This document shows positions 24,342 through 34,083 of a stretch of DNA of 64,000 nt, piece by piece. The notes under the pieces are model-generated. The model was not told where the DNA came from. It saw nothing but the letters and a program-made list of their open reading frames with translations, and made no database searches. A program made the translations under genes and the position numbers. Each line of letters starts with the position of its first letter. The first letter of the stretch is position 1. Location of the stretch: positions 1 through 64,000 of the forward strand of contig JADJTX010000022.1 in assembly GCA_016710985.1 (NCBI GenBank), in the 5' to 3' direction. The stretch comes from Ignavibacteria bacterium. GTDB taxonomy: Bacteria > Bacteroidota > Ignavibacteria > Tepidaquicellales > Tepidaquicellaceae.

Positions 24342-26479
24342 CTATTTAAGAAACAGCATACTTTTATTTAATGTCTGATTTTCTGATTCGATACGGTAGA
24401 AATAAATGCCGCTTGAAATGTTTTTGGCGTTCCATGTAAATTCATAGACTCCGGTATTTAATCTTTCATTTACCAATACTTCAATTTCTTTACCGGTCAT
24501 ATCGTAAACAGAAAGTTTTACAAACGAATTTTTGGTTATATCAAATTTAATTTTGGTTGAAGGATTGAACGGATTCGGGTAATTCTGATACAAAACAAAT
24601 GTTTCAGGGGATTCACCTGAGATATTGCGAATTCCGGATACATCGTCATTTATGAAATAAAACAATCCTCCTTTTACATTGCCAATGAAAAGATCCGGAT
24701 CTGTATCGTTATCTATATCGGTAAACTCCGGACATGAATTACTGTGTACGTTGATGTTTTTATAGTTATTTGTTTGTAAAACAAAATTCGGCGTAGAGGC
24801 ATTTCCATCATTCCTGTAAAAGGAAATATTGCCGTCCTGTCGTCCGATAAACAGATCCAGATCCCCGTCAGTCTCCAGATCATAAAATCTCGGTATGCTT
24901 TCATCTCCGGCATCTATTGAATTATAAAAATTTGTTCTGAATGTGAAAGTAAAATTATTTGCTGTTCCTGTATTTTCATAGAAAAATATTCTTCCGTTAG
25001 TTGCACCGATAAATAAATCAAAATCTTCGTCATTATCAATATCAGCTAACACAGGGGAACTGCTTTGTCCTAATGTAGAAATTCCTATCTGATGACCTCT
25101 TGATTCCAGTGTAAAATTAAAATTACCCGGTGTGCCGGTGTTCCTGTAAAACCAAAGTGAATCTTTTATATAACTGCCAAGGATTAAATCTTTATCACCA
25201 TCATTATCAAGATCGGCGAAAGCAGGGGCATAATTAAAACTTGAAGATAATATCGGCAGTGAATCAGATACTAAACTAAAAGCAGGTAAACCGGCTGTTC
25301 CTGTATTTTGAAAATAGGAAAGTTTAGCATAATCACTTCCCATAAATAAATCCTTATCACCGTCATTATCAATATCCGTAAATGAAATGTTGCTGTTTCC
25401 GCCTATGTCAACATTGTTAAGATAATTATCTGTGATCCTTTGAAAATTTGGTGTTGCTGCATTTCCGATGTTTTTGTAGAAAACAAAATTATTGCTGTTT
25501 TGAGATAAGTATAATACTGATATAAACATATCTTTATCACCGTCTGCATCTATATCCACGAATCTTGTTGAATTATATCCGAGAGAATAGAATGATGAGT
25601 TGTGGGGATAAATCGAATCAACTATGGCAACATCAGGTGAAGAAGGAGTTCCGTTATTTTGTATGAAGTAAATTCCTTTTGAAAACAAATCACCCCAGAA
25701 CAGGTCAAAGTCATTGTCGTTATCTATGTCCGTGAATTCCAGAGCATTCGATCCATGCCGTTCACTGTCCATTAAAATATTTTTAGGATAAACATTTTTA
25801 ATCTGTGGATCTATGTTATCCCGTATTGTTGAGGACAAAAGCGCAGGTGAAATGATAATAAGATTTTGCCAGAAGTCGGTTATGTATTTGAAGCTGAAAT
25901 TATTTTGATTGCCAATGTTTTCGTAGAAGGTGATTGTTCCAAGCGACTGTCCGGTGAAAAAATCTTTATCACCATCAGAGTCTATGTCGCAAAATACCGG
26001 GACACAGTTGGATTCACTGTAAACGACAGTATCGGTGTTTGTGTGCAGTTCATTTATCATTAAGGAATACAAAGGGGAAGACAGCGTACCGATATTTTTG
26101 TAATATTTAATTGTCTGAAATTCACCTCCGGTAAAGAGATCAGGAGCCTGATCATTGTTAATATCCACAAAATAAAACCAGTTATAAAAAGTAAGGTTTT
26201 GAAATCGTTTTGTGATCAGTTTATAATTTGCATTTTGAACTGTACCTGTATTTTCATAATAAAATAAGAAGTGTCGGCGTCAAATGTAAACAGATCAAGA
26301 TCATTGTCACCGTCCATGTCAATGAACTGATACCTTGCATTATTCATACCTCCATTGAAAGGAGCAGAAGAGATAACTCCGTTTACATTAAAATTTATTC
26401 CGTCAAACTGCTGGATAAGATTCTGTGAAAAGGAAAAATTTGCAAATAAAATATAGAATATTGTAAAAAGGGTTTTCAA
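24342..26479 (-). pseudogene. secreted FG-GAP/VCBS propeller protein with T9SS sorting domain, one frameshift
   Basis: The protein would have about 712 residues. The N-terminal piece starts at a TTG at 26479 (signal peptide LFTIFYILFANFSFSQ) and reads FIDMDGDNDLDLFTFDADTSYF before leaving frame at about 26258-26264; the neighbouring frame continues YYENTGTVQNANYKLITKRF into the large 24342-26168 frame. That part repeats FG-GAP/VCBS units with Asp-rich calcium loops (DIDSDGDKDFFTG, DIDNDGDKDLFMG, DLDNDGDKDLILG), the pattern of a seven-bladed propeller. The end (VLYQNYPNPFNPSTKI to NKSMLFLK) is a type IX sorting domain. It follows the glycosidase gene on the same strand with a 22-bp gap. The single shift lies at a TTTT/AAAA run, so sequencing error is likely. 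Confidence 0.8.
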
Positions 26480-26501
26480 CCTGGATTTAAAATTTAGATT
26501 A

Positions 26502-28259
26502 TTAGTTCCGGATGCCGTCGCCGTATTTGAATTGATCACTTATAGTTACAGGTAATTTTCCTTTGTACTTAATAGTTCCGTAAAATGAGTTTATTGCAGA
26601 GTTGATCGATGTCTCAGCATCGGAGTAAGCACAAATATAAGAATCAATATCAGGAAAGCCCTGTATCAGGTATGGATTTCCGAAGGAAACTACCAATACT
26701 TTCTTACCCTTCGAGGTCAGCGAACTTATTAATGAGATCTGAGAATCAGGCAGACCTACCGTTCCGGTTTTGATTTTTACTTTTGCGTAAATCGGAATAA
26801 TTATAACATCATAATTATCGGCATCAGTAATAATTTCACCGGCGTCGGTAATGTCACCGTTAAGATCATAATATGAAACTGACTTAAACTTATTTTTTTC
26901 ATTGAAAGTGCTTAAAAAATAGTCCGAGTTCGCTTTTTCATTTCCATTATTCAGTGAAATTATAAGACAATTCTGATCCGGGGCATTATTGAATGGAACC
27001 AGACTATTATTATTTTTAACTAAAGTTAAAGACTCATCTGCAATCTGCTGGGATATCTTTTTAGCATCATTTGAATTAACGATTGAAGAAACACTACCTT
27101 CGTCGATAAGTTTGTTCTCATTCAGTTTGAGCCAGTATTTTGCATTTAGTATTTTTCTTGCTGATGTGTTTATTCTCTCTTCAGAAACAGAGCCGTTATT
27201 CACAGCTGTTTCGATTGCAGAAATGGTAACTGATTCTCCCTGAGGCATTAATATCAGATCAACACCTGCATTCACACATCTCAGAGCAACTTCCTCTGCA
27301 GAAAAATGCTTTACCACACCGGCCATATTCAATGCATCAGTGACAACAAGTCCGGAAAATTTCAATTCATCGATGAGAACACCTTCTACAACGCTTTTTG
27401 ACAATGAAGCAGGAACATTTGATTCGTTATCAATTGAAGGCAATGAAAGGTGAGCAATCATTACCGATATCACATCATTTTTAACGGCACTTTTAAAAGG
27501 GATAAGTTCAAGATTATCAAGACGGTCTTTGGTGAAATTTAAAACGGGTAAATCGCTGTGTGAATCAACATCAGTGTCTCCGTGACCCGGAAAATGTTTT
27601 GCCGTAGCGATTACATTTCCATCCTGCATACCTTTGATAAATTGATCTGCCATAGAAGAAACGAGTTCAGGATCTTCTCCGTAGGAACGGACATTAATTA
27701 TCGGGTTTAGTGAATTATTGTTTACATCTACTACCGGCGCATAATTCTGATGAACACCAATTGCTTTGCATTCTTTTGCAATCTGCAAGCCCATCTGATA
27801 TGCAAGTTCAGGATTACGTGTTGCTCCGAGAGCCATGTTACTCGGAAACAGGCTTCCGTCATCGAGCCGCATTTTTGTACCCCGTTCAAAATCCGCAGAG
27901 ATCAGAAGCGGCGTCTCCGATAATGTCTGGAGCCGGTTTATCAAACCGGCTTCCTGCACAGAATTCCCTTTGAAAAAAATTAACCCTCCGATCTTTTCAT
28001 TTTCAATTAAATTTCGTAACCGCTGAAATTCTTTCGAACCTTCATCCAGTGAATATCCGTCTGAATTCGAAATCACCATCTGTGCGATCTTTTCCCTTAA
28101 AGTCATTGACGAAAGTTTTTTCTCAGTCCATTCATTGTCTTTTAAGTAAACATTTAAGGGAGATATTTTCTTTTCAAAATTTGATAAAGAAATCTCTTCA
28201 GAGCTGAAAAAGAGAATCAGCAGTGAGGTAAGAAAGATTACTGAAAATTTTTTATTCAT
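26502..28259 (-). CDS. glycoside hydrolase family 3 (beta-N-acetylhexosaminidase type)
   Basis: A 585-residue glycosidase with an N-terminal hydrophobic signal segment (1-22), so it is probably periplasmic. Residues 50-380 form the GH3 barrel. The NagZ-type signature KHFPGHGDTDVDSHSDLP is complete, including the His-Asp pair that acts as acid/base in beta-N-acetylglucosaminidases of this family. The nucleophile region reads VVTDALNMAGV. A C-terminal GH3 domain follows (from about 400). A role in peptidoglycan or chitin-like glycan turnover is likely; unlike E. coli NagZ it carries a signal and a second domain. It starts directly after the slipin stop codon with no gap, so the two are cotranscribed. 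Confidence 0.9.
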   Translation of the reverse strand: MNKKFSVIFLTSLLILFFSSEEISLSNFEKKISPLNVYLKDNEWTEKKLSSMTLREKIAQMVISNSDGYSLDEGSKEFQRLRNLIENEKIGGLIFFKGNSVQEAGLINRLQTLSETPLLISADFERGTKMRLDDGSLFPSNMALGATRNPELAYQMGLQIAKECKAIGVHQNYAPVVDVNNNSLNPIINVRSYGEDPELVSSMADQFIKGMQDGNVIATAKHFPGHGDTDVDSHSDLPVLNFTKDRLDNLELIPFKSAVKNDVISVMIAHLSLPSIDNESNVPASLSKSVVEGVLIDELKFSGLVVTDALNMAGVVKHFSAEEVALRCVNAGVDLILMPQGESVTISAIETAVNNGSVSEERINTSARKILNAKYWLKLNENKLIDEGSVSSIVNSNDAKKISQQIADESLTLVKNNNSLVPFNNAPDQNCLIISLNNGNEKANSDYFLSTFNEKNKFKSVSYYDLNGDITDAGEIITDADNYDVIIIPIYAKVKIKTGTVGLPDSQISLISSLTSKGKKVLVVSFGNPYLIQGFPDIDSYICAYSDAETSINSAINSFYGTIKYKGKLPVTISDQFKYGDGIRN

Positions 28260-29060
28260 TTATTTAGTTTCGGATTTGTTTGCTTTATTTAAATTTTCTG
28301 TCATTGCCGTAAAGTATCTCATGATCTCCATTGGCAGAGGGATTATCATTGTTGATGTTTTCTCAGCTGCAATTTCAGTCATTACCTGAAGATAACGGAG
28401 CTGCAGAGCGTTCTCATGATTTCCCAGTATTTCCGCTGCTTCGGTAAGCTTTTGAGCCGACATAAACTCACCTTCGGAATTAATTATCTTTGCGCGCTTG
28501 TCTCTTTCCGCTTCAGCCTGTCTTGACATTGCCCGGATCATTTCCTGAGGAAGATCAACATTCTTTAATTCTACATTCATCACTTTTATTCCCCAGGGTT
28601 CGGTTTCCCTGTCAATTAATTCTTTCAGCTTGCTGTTGACCAGTTCTCTGTGAGCCAGCAGATCATCTAAATCTCCCTGTCCGGTTACAGTACGTAATGT
28701 AGTTTGAGATATAAGTGATGTTGCATACATATAATCTTCAACCTGTATGATAGCCTTATTAGGATCAACAACTCTGAAATAAACAACTGCATTAACTTTT
28801 ACCGAAACATTATCCTTTGTAATTATATCCTGCGGAGGAACGTCGAGCGCTATGGTTCTCATTCCTATTTTTACCATCTTATCTAAAATCGGAATTAAAA
28901 TAATTAATCCCGGTCCTTTAACAGCCGAGAACTTTCCAAGACGGAAAATTATCCCGCGCTCATATTCCTTAAGTACTCGGAATGATCTCGGTATCATTAT
29001 AAGAAGAATGAATCCGATTATTCCGCCAAAACCAATGAGTAATCCAAATACAGGTTCCAT
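28260..29060 (-). CDS. slipin / stomatin-like SPFH protein
   Basis: A 266-residue integral membrane protein of the SPFH (band 7) family. The N-terminal hydrophobic helix (9-27, GGIIGFILLIMIPRSF) anchors it. The SPFH domain follows (YERGIIFRLGKFSAVKGPGLIILIPILDKMVKI, ALDVPPQDIITKDNVSVKVNAVVYFRV) and ends with a coiled-coil region (SRQAEAERDKRAKIINSEGEF) that forms oligomers. Such proteins organise membrane domains and often pair with an NfeD protein, but none is seen here. Its stop codon touches the start codon of the glycosidase gene. The start at 29060 gives the usual length for this group. Confidence 0.93.
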   Translation of the reverse strand: MEPVFGLLIGFGGIIGFILLIMIPRSFRVLKEYERGIIFRLGKFSAVKGPGLIILIPILDKMVKIGMRTIALDVPPQDIITKDNVSVKVNAVVYFRVVDPNKAIIQVEDYMYATSLISQTTLRTVTGQGDLDDLLAHRELVNSKLKELIDRETEPWGIKVMNVELKNVDLPQEMIRAMSRQAEAERDKRAKIINSEGEFMSAQKLTEAAEILGNHENALQLRYLQVMTEIAAEKTSTMIIPLPMEIMRYFTAMTENLNKANKSETK

Positions 29061-29096
29061 TAGTAAGATTTTAGATTTATGATTTTAGATCTTTGG

Positions 29097-30077
29097 TTAG
29101 CTGCTAACTGCACAATACTCTTCTTTAAATTTAATAAGCTTCTCTTCAACTGACTTATGATCATTAAACTGCATCAGTTCCAGTCTGAATTTGCTTACAT
29201 CTCTTAAATCCCTCAGATATCCCGAATAATGTTTTCTGAATTCCCTTACCCCTAGTGCTTCGCCTTTCAACTCACAGGAAAGCCGGAGGTGTTCAATACA
29301 AACATCAATTCTTTCTTCAACGGAAGGTTCTTCCATGTGATAATTATTATCGAGATAAAATTTTGCCTGTCTGAAGATCCATGGATTTACAATTGCAGCC
29401 TGTCCGATCATTACTGCATCAGGTTCAAATGTTTCAAAAACAAATTTTACGTCTTCGGGAGTTTTTATATTGCCGTTTAAAATGATTGGAATTTTAACAC
29501 CGGCATCTTTAATCTTTTTTACCCAGTTCCAGTCGGCTTCACCTTTATTTCCCTGCGAGCGTAATCTGCAGTGAACAGTCAGCGCCTGTATGCCAACCTG
29601 TTCCAGTATTTTTGCAACTTCTACAATTACAATTGAATTTTCATCCCATCCAAGCCTGGTCTTTAATGTAACGGGAACATTTACATTTTTTAAAACTGAT
29701 TCAGCAATTCGTGTCATCTTAGGAATGTCTTTCAGCAAACCTGCTCCGGCACCTCTCAAAGCAACATCTTTCACCCAGCATCCGCAATTAATATCAATGA
29801 AATCAGGGCTGACGCTTTCAGAAATTTTCGCTGCCTCAACCAAAACATCTTCGTTTCCTCCGAATATCTGTATTGAAACAGGACGCTCCTCTTCATAGAA
29901 AAAAAGTTTAGCTCTTGCTTTTCTTGCATCACGGATCAGACCTTCAGCTGAGATGAATTCAGTGTAAACAATATCTGCTCCGAGCCGACGGCATATAAGC
30001 CTGAACGGGGGTTCAGAAACATCCTCCATTGGAGCAAGAACAATCTTATTCTTAAATATTTTCTGGAATTCGTTCAT
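29097..30077 (-). CDS. dusB: tRNA-dihydrouridine synthase
   Basis: A 326-residue FMN-dependent TIM-barrel enzyme that reduces uridine to dihydrouridine in the D-loop of tRNA. It starts with the family block IVLAPMEDVSEPPFRLICRRLGADIVYTEFI; the catalytic cysteine is in DINCGCWVKDVALRGAGAGLL (second Cys of NCGC), and the FMN phosphate site is NGNIKTPED followed by MIGQAAIVNPWIF. The C-terminal helical domain (REFRKHYSGYLRDL) is complete. Among the bacterial Dus proteins it fits DusB best by its GAGAGLL and NPWIF blocks. The gene lies upstream of the slipin with a 36-bp gap on the same strand, so they may share a transcript. Confidence 0.93.
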   Translation of the reverse strand: MNEFQKIFKNKIVLAPMEDVSEPPFRLICRRLGADIVYTEFISAEGLIRDARKARAKLFFYEEERPVSIQIFGGNEDVLVEAAKISESVSPDFIDINCGCWVKDVALRGAGAGLLKDIPKMTRIAESVLKNVNVPVTLKTRLGWDENSIVIVEVAKILEQVGIQALTVHCRLRSQGNKGEADWNWVKKIKDAGVKIPIILNGNIKTPEDVKFVFETFEPDAVMIGQAAIVNPWIFRQAKFYLDNNYHMEEPSVEERIDVCIEHLRLSCELKGEALGVREFRKHYSGYLRDLRDVSKFRLELMQFNDHKSVEEKLIKFKEEYCAVSS

Positions 30078-30272
30078 TTGATTTTAACAAAGTTAAACAT
30101 TGTATCTCTAATTAGAAATAAATTTATTATTGTGCAGTTAAATAAGCCGGTCCTGATTTAAAAATACTTTCTTATCGCTTAATATTTAAAATGAGTAATT
30201 ATCTTAATTATCTTAGTTAATTTTAACTATTTTTTTTATATATTGAATCTGCTTCATACTGGAAGAATAATT

Positions 30273-31883
30273 ATGAAAAAGACAATCCCAACAATCATAT
30301 TATTAATTTTACCTGTTATCTTAATCCTTTTAACTTTCTATGTTAAACTATCAGTTGGTGAATTTTGTTTGTATCGCGATCCTGCATATGTTTATTTAAT
30401 AAATTCTCTTAATTTAGCGCAATTGTCCGGATACGGAGCAGGGCATTTACATCATCCCGGGACTCCTGTTCAGGTGTTAGGGGCAGTCGTTATCAAGTTT
30501 TATTATACACTTCAGGGTCAAAATACTGATATAGTAAGGGATGTTTTCTTAAGACCGGAGTTTTATCTTGAGAGAATTAATTTGGTTATTGTTTTGATTA
30601 CCGCATTTGCACTTTTTATACTAGGCTTAGTTGCATTTAAAAAATCAGGTAATATTTATTCAGCCATTGTTCTTCAATTATCTCCATTAAGCTCTTCTAC
30701 TATATACCTGGATTTAGCAAATGTTTCCCCGGAGCCATTTCTAATTTTTACAACACTCCTTCTGATAACAATAATAATCAGTTATACCAATAAAGATGGC
30801 ATTACATTTATAAATAATCTTAAATATGCCATTGGATTTGGGATAATTTGTGGGTTTGGTTTAGCAGTAAAAATATCTTTTTTCCCGATCTTACTAATTC
30901 CACTTGTATTGATCAGACGATTTTCTTTTAAGATATATTTTCTTTTATTTACAGCATTAGCCTTTTTAATATTTATCTTACCGGTATTGTCATCGGAGAA
31001 TATTGTTTATTTTTTTAGATGGATAAAAATGATAATTACACACAGCGATTTATATGGACAGGGTTCGGAAAATTTTGTCAATGTTTCAAGCTCTCTTAAG
31101 AATTTAAAAAATATTATAAAAAGTGAGCCTGTATTCACTATTGCATATATATTGACCGGAGTTACCATCATTCTCCGGTTCATCCCGCGATTTAAAAATC
31201 AAATACAGGGAAGTAAATATTTTAGCTTGTTGACCGGGATTTTTTTTACAATGAGTGTTCAACTCCTGATTGTTTCCAAGCACTTTAATTTTCGTTACAT
31301 GCTTCCGGTTCTTATGCTTTCAGTATTAACAATATATTGTGTAACCACTATAGCAGCAGACTTATTCTTAACTTATTCTCAAAGAAAAAAGATTATTTAT
31401 TTATTCCTGACTCTGTTAATTTTTTTGTATTTTTTAATAAAGTCTTTCCTTTCGATAACTTCAATTCTTGATACCAAACAGAAGGAAGCCAACAAGATTA
31501 TAAATTACCTGGAAGGAAATTGTAAACAGTCAATTGTCATTGGTACAAATATGTCTTCCTGTAAAGAATCTTCATATTACTGGGGAACGAGATATGCCGG
31601 CTCTCAATGGAATAAATATTATTCTATTTTTCAAAGTTTGTTCCCTAATCGCTACACCTATAATATAGGGTTAAAAGGTTTTGAGTTAGTTGATAAAAAT
31701 TATCTTAAGACGGAGTTGATAAGGTCAAAAATATTTATTTTCCACTGTAAACACACATCCGAGCTTGATGATTTTATGAGTCTTTTAAAACAGTTAACAA
31801 ACAAGAATAGTGCAACATATAAAATAATTTTCTCTAATCAAAGAGAGGAAACAATTTATGAAATTGTTTTAGATCCTTTTTAA
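30273..31883 (+). CDS. multi-spanning membrane glycosyltransferase-like protein
   Basis: A 536-residue membrane protein starting at ATG 30273 (an in-frame TTG 30 bases upstream has no ribosome site). About 10-11 membrane segments follow, for example IILLILPVILILLTFYV (4-20), LVIVLITAFALFILGLVAF, AIGFGIICGFGLAVKISFF. The first outside loop holds an acidic RDPAYVYLINSLNLAQ with HLHHPGTP, as in GT-C enzymes such as ArnT and mannosyltransferases that use a lipid-linked sugar donor. The C-terminal 100 residues are outside the membrane. The substrate is not known. It stands alone; the repeat at 31910 follows. Confidence 0.65.
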   Translation: MKKTIPTIILLILPVILILLTFYVKLSVGEFCLYRDPAYVYLINSLNLAQLSGYGAGHLHHPGTPVQVLGAVVIKFYYTLQGQNTDIVRDVFLRPEFYLERINLVIVLITAFALFILGLVAFKKSGNIYSAIVLQLSPLSSSTIYLDLANVSPEPFLIFTTLLLITIIISYTNKDGITFINNLKYAIGFGIICGFGLAVKISFFPILLIPLVLIRRFSFKIYFLLFTALAFLIFILPVLSSENIVYFFRWIKMIITHSDLYGQGSENFVNVSSSLKNLKNIIKSEPVFTIAYILTGVTIILRFIPRFKNQIQGSKYFSLLTGIFFTMSVQLLIVSKHFNFRYMLPVLMLSVLTIYCVTTIAADLFLTYSQRKKIIYLFLTLLIFLYFLIKSFLSITSILDTKQKEANKIINYLEGNCKQSIVIGTNMSSCKESSYYWGTRYAGSQWNKYYSIFQSLFPNRYTYNIGLKGFELVDKNYLKTELIRSKIFIFHCKHTSELDDFMSLLKQLTNKNSATYKIIFSNQREETIYEIVLDPF

Positions 31884-31909
31884 ATACTCCTATTGAGTTC
31901 AAAACCTGT

Positions 31910-32045
31910 GTGAAAAAACGCAAAGACTGAAGAGTTTTTCGCAAAGATCGCAAAGTTAAACCGTTGCAAATGCTTTTAATTAATTCAAGTATAACTTTGT
32001 GACCTTTGCGTTATACTTTGCGGTCTTTGCGTTTAAATTGGCTTT
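31910..32045. repeat. CGCAAAG palindromic repeat
   Basis: An imperfect palindrome in which the left arm has units AACGCAAAG, TCGCAAAG and the right arm has CTTTGCG units (ACCTTTGCG, CTTTGCGGTCTTTGCG). The organisation is the same as in the CACAGAG elements, with a different unit. The rest of the gap to 32308 holds no gene that I can see. Confidence 0.65.
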
Positions 32046-32308
32046 GGTGGCGGAATATGTTTGAAGAAAGGTTAGTTTTAGAAATTAATGATAGAAGTAC
32101 AATTATAACTCAGATTAAAAGCATTTTTGAATGAATAAATAATTTTTAGACAACACTTCTCCGCAAAGCTCAACTTCAAATATTAGCCATAGAAATTTAA
32201 ACAAATAATATTTAAATTTCAAACAGATGCATACGATTCTTCCTTAAAAATTTAACCTGAAAAATTACGATATACAACTTTGGGATAACAGTTGTAATCA
32301 ATATTCAT

Positions 32309-32872
32309 ATGAAGATTTATATAAAATACATGGTAAGCATCAGATGCAAGATGATCGTAAAGTCTGAACTTGAAAAGCTTGGACTTCATTACAAGAATAT
32401 TGAATTGGGAGAAGTAGATATTCTGGATGATTTATCTCCGGAAATGAGAGATAAACTCAGCTCCTTACTCTTAAAGTCCGGACTTGAACTAATGGACGAT
32501 AAGAAAAGCATATTGATTGAAAAAGTAAAGAATGTTATTGTTGAACTTGTTCATTATACAGAAGAGAATCTCAAAGTGAATTTCTCTGAGTACTTAAGTA
32601 AAAAACTGAACTACGATTACACATATCTTTCCAATCTGTTTACTGAAGTTCAGGGGACTACAATTGAAAAATATATCATATATCATAAGATAGAGAGAGT
32701 GAAGGAACTTATAGTATATGATGAGCTTAACCTTTCCGAAATTGCTTACAAAATGCATTACAGCAGTGTCGCGCACTTATCAAATCAGTTTAAGAAAATA
32801 ACAGGTCTTACTCCTTCCCACTTCAAAAATCTCAAGGAAAAAAAGCGTACTAATCTGGAAAATATAAAGTAG
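32309..32872 (+). CDS. AraC-family helix-turn-helix protein with N-terminal HMA-like domain
   Basis: A 187-residue protein in two parts. Residues 1-70 (KIYIKYMVSIRCKMIVKSEL, GEVDILDDLSPEMRDKL) form a ferredoxin-like fold as in the heavy-metal-associated domain, but the CxxC pair is missing (only one Cys, C13), so it is probably not a metal carrier. Residues 85-180 are an AraC-type double HTH (LSEIAYKMHYSSVAHLSNQFKKITGLTPSHF). This short form, with no cupin, is common in Bacteroidota relatives, often next to metal or signalling genes. It is presumably a DNA-binding regulator; targets are unknown, though the cupin gene follows it at 33240. Confidence 0.85.
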   Translation: MKIYIKYMVSIRCKMIVKSELEKLGLHYKNIELGEVDILDDLSPEMRDKLSSLLLKSGLELMDDKKSILIEKVKNVIVELVHYTEENLKVNFSEYLSKKLNYDYTYLSNLFTEVQGTTIEKYIIYHKIERVKELIVYDELNLSEIAYKMHYSSVAHLSNQFKKITGLTPSHFKNLKEKKRTNLENIK

Positions 32873-33239
32873 CAACAGAACCATTTTAATTCTCGTGAAA
32901 GCAGAATTTAAGTGAATATGTGTTAATGATGTAACAATTGTATAAAGTTATGTAATACTAATTAAAGCAGATAAACTTATCTTTGTATAATCCTTATAAG
33001 TAAATTGTATAATATATAAGGGATGTTCAACGGACAGAATCAGCATTAAGAATTGTTCAAAACTTTTAGCATTTGATTTAAAGTAAGACCATCATAAAAG
33101 CGAAATAAGTTCTTTTCATACTTTTTATGTCTGTTCAATTCTTACTTTTGTTGAAGTAATCTTATCCGGCTAAGTGAAAAACAAAGCCGGATTAATAAAT
33201 GAAGCCGGGTCACAGTCAGCATTTTAAAAATTAATCATT
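32873..33239. other. intergenic region upstream of the cupin gene
   Basis: No gene is seen. TATCTTTG (32969-32976) fits the Bacteroidota -7 box TAnnTTTG, though no TTG lies 19-21 bases upstream. A hairpin, ATCCGGCT paired with AGCCGGAT, lies at about 33162-33192. It may be a long 5' leader of the cupin gene. Confidence 0.3.
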
Positions 33240-33578
33240 ATGAAAAATCAGGAAGTCGATAAAGCAATAGGGCTTATAGTTGTAGAAATTATTGAATACA
33301 TTCCAAATTCAGTGGTGATCAAAACTATAATAAAGAAATCAACAGGGAATGTGAGTGCAATGTCATTTGATACAGGTGAAGGTCTGACTGAGAAGACTTC
33401 ACCTTTTGATACCTTTGCACAGATCATTGACGGAAATGCAGAGATAGTTATTGACGGGAAATCCAATTTTCTTAAAACAGGACAAGCTATCGTCATACCT
33501 GCTCATTCCTCAAACATAGTAAAAGCTAATGAGAGATTCAAAATGATTCTTACAATAATCAAAAGCGGTTACGAATAA
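33240..33578 (+). CDS. cupin-domain protein
   Basis: A 112-residue protein made of one cupin barrel. The two typical motifs are partly kept: GEGLTEKTSPFDTFAQIIDGNAEIVIDG (motif 1 without the usual two His) and LKTGQAIVIPAHSSNIVKAN (motif 2, one His). The lack of most metal-binding His suggests that it does not bind a metal in the usual way. It may bind a small molecule or be a sensor. The AraC-type regulator gene lies upstream on the same strand, 367 bp away. No function can be given. Confidence 0.85.
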   Translation: MKNQEVDKAIGLIVVEIIEYIPNSVVIKTIIKKSTGNVSAMSFDTGEGLTEKTSPFDTFAQIIDGNAEIVIDGKSNFLKTGQAIVIPAHSSNIVKANERFKMILTIIKSGYE

Positions 33579-33673
33579 GAAGTTATTAACTATCCGATAC
33601 AAAAAAATATTTTCTTCCCTTTTCCCGGCTTTGCCCGGGAAGGTATTTCACCTTCTTTAAATAATAAACAGTT

Positions 33674-34072
33674 ATGATTAAATCCAGTATAGACCTGCGC
33701 TGGGAAATAGACTCGGTCAAAGTTGTGCTGCTTGTCGTGTTTAATCCCATGTATGATAAAGATCTGATCAATGAGTGTGACAACTTGTATGAAGAGAATA
33801 TCAAAAACTACAGTGAAGTCGTAATATTTTATTTCAAATCCGGGGATCTTTTAGATGCATTTGTTGAACTTTTTCTTGGTAAAAATAAATCAGAAGAAGA
33901 TGCTTTATGTGAATCCCGGTGCTATGCTAAATTTATCGGGTCTAATCTTACTTTTAAGGGAACTGCAGAGGACGTTGAGATGGAAATACTGTTAAACCCT
34001 ATCAGTATTACACAAAGAATCGGTATTGACGATTACAAATTAAGAAATTATACGGACATCCAGCCTGAATAA
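33674..34072 (+). CDS. hypothetical protein
   Basis: A 132-residue acidic protein with no known domain, signal or membrane segment. It reads as alternating strands and helices (KVVLLVVFNPMYDKDLI, VVIFYFKSGDLLDAFVELF) with two cysteines (CESRCYAKF). It follows the cupin gene on the same strand after a 95-bp gap that includes a small hairpin (TTCCCGG/CCGGGAA, 33622-33641). It could be cotranscribed with the cupin gene. The reading frame and codon use look real, but nothing more can be said. Confidence 0.5.
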   Translation: MIKSSIDLRWEIDSVKVVLLVVFNPMYDKDLINECDNLYEENIKNYSEVVIFYFKSGDLLDAFVELFLGKNKSEEDALCESRCYAKFIGSNLTFKGTAEDVEMEILLNPISITQRIGIDDYKLRNYTDIQPE

Positions 34073-34083
34073 CCTGATTCAGG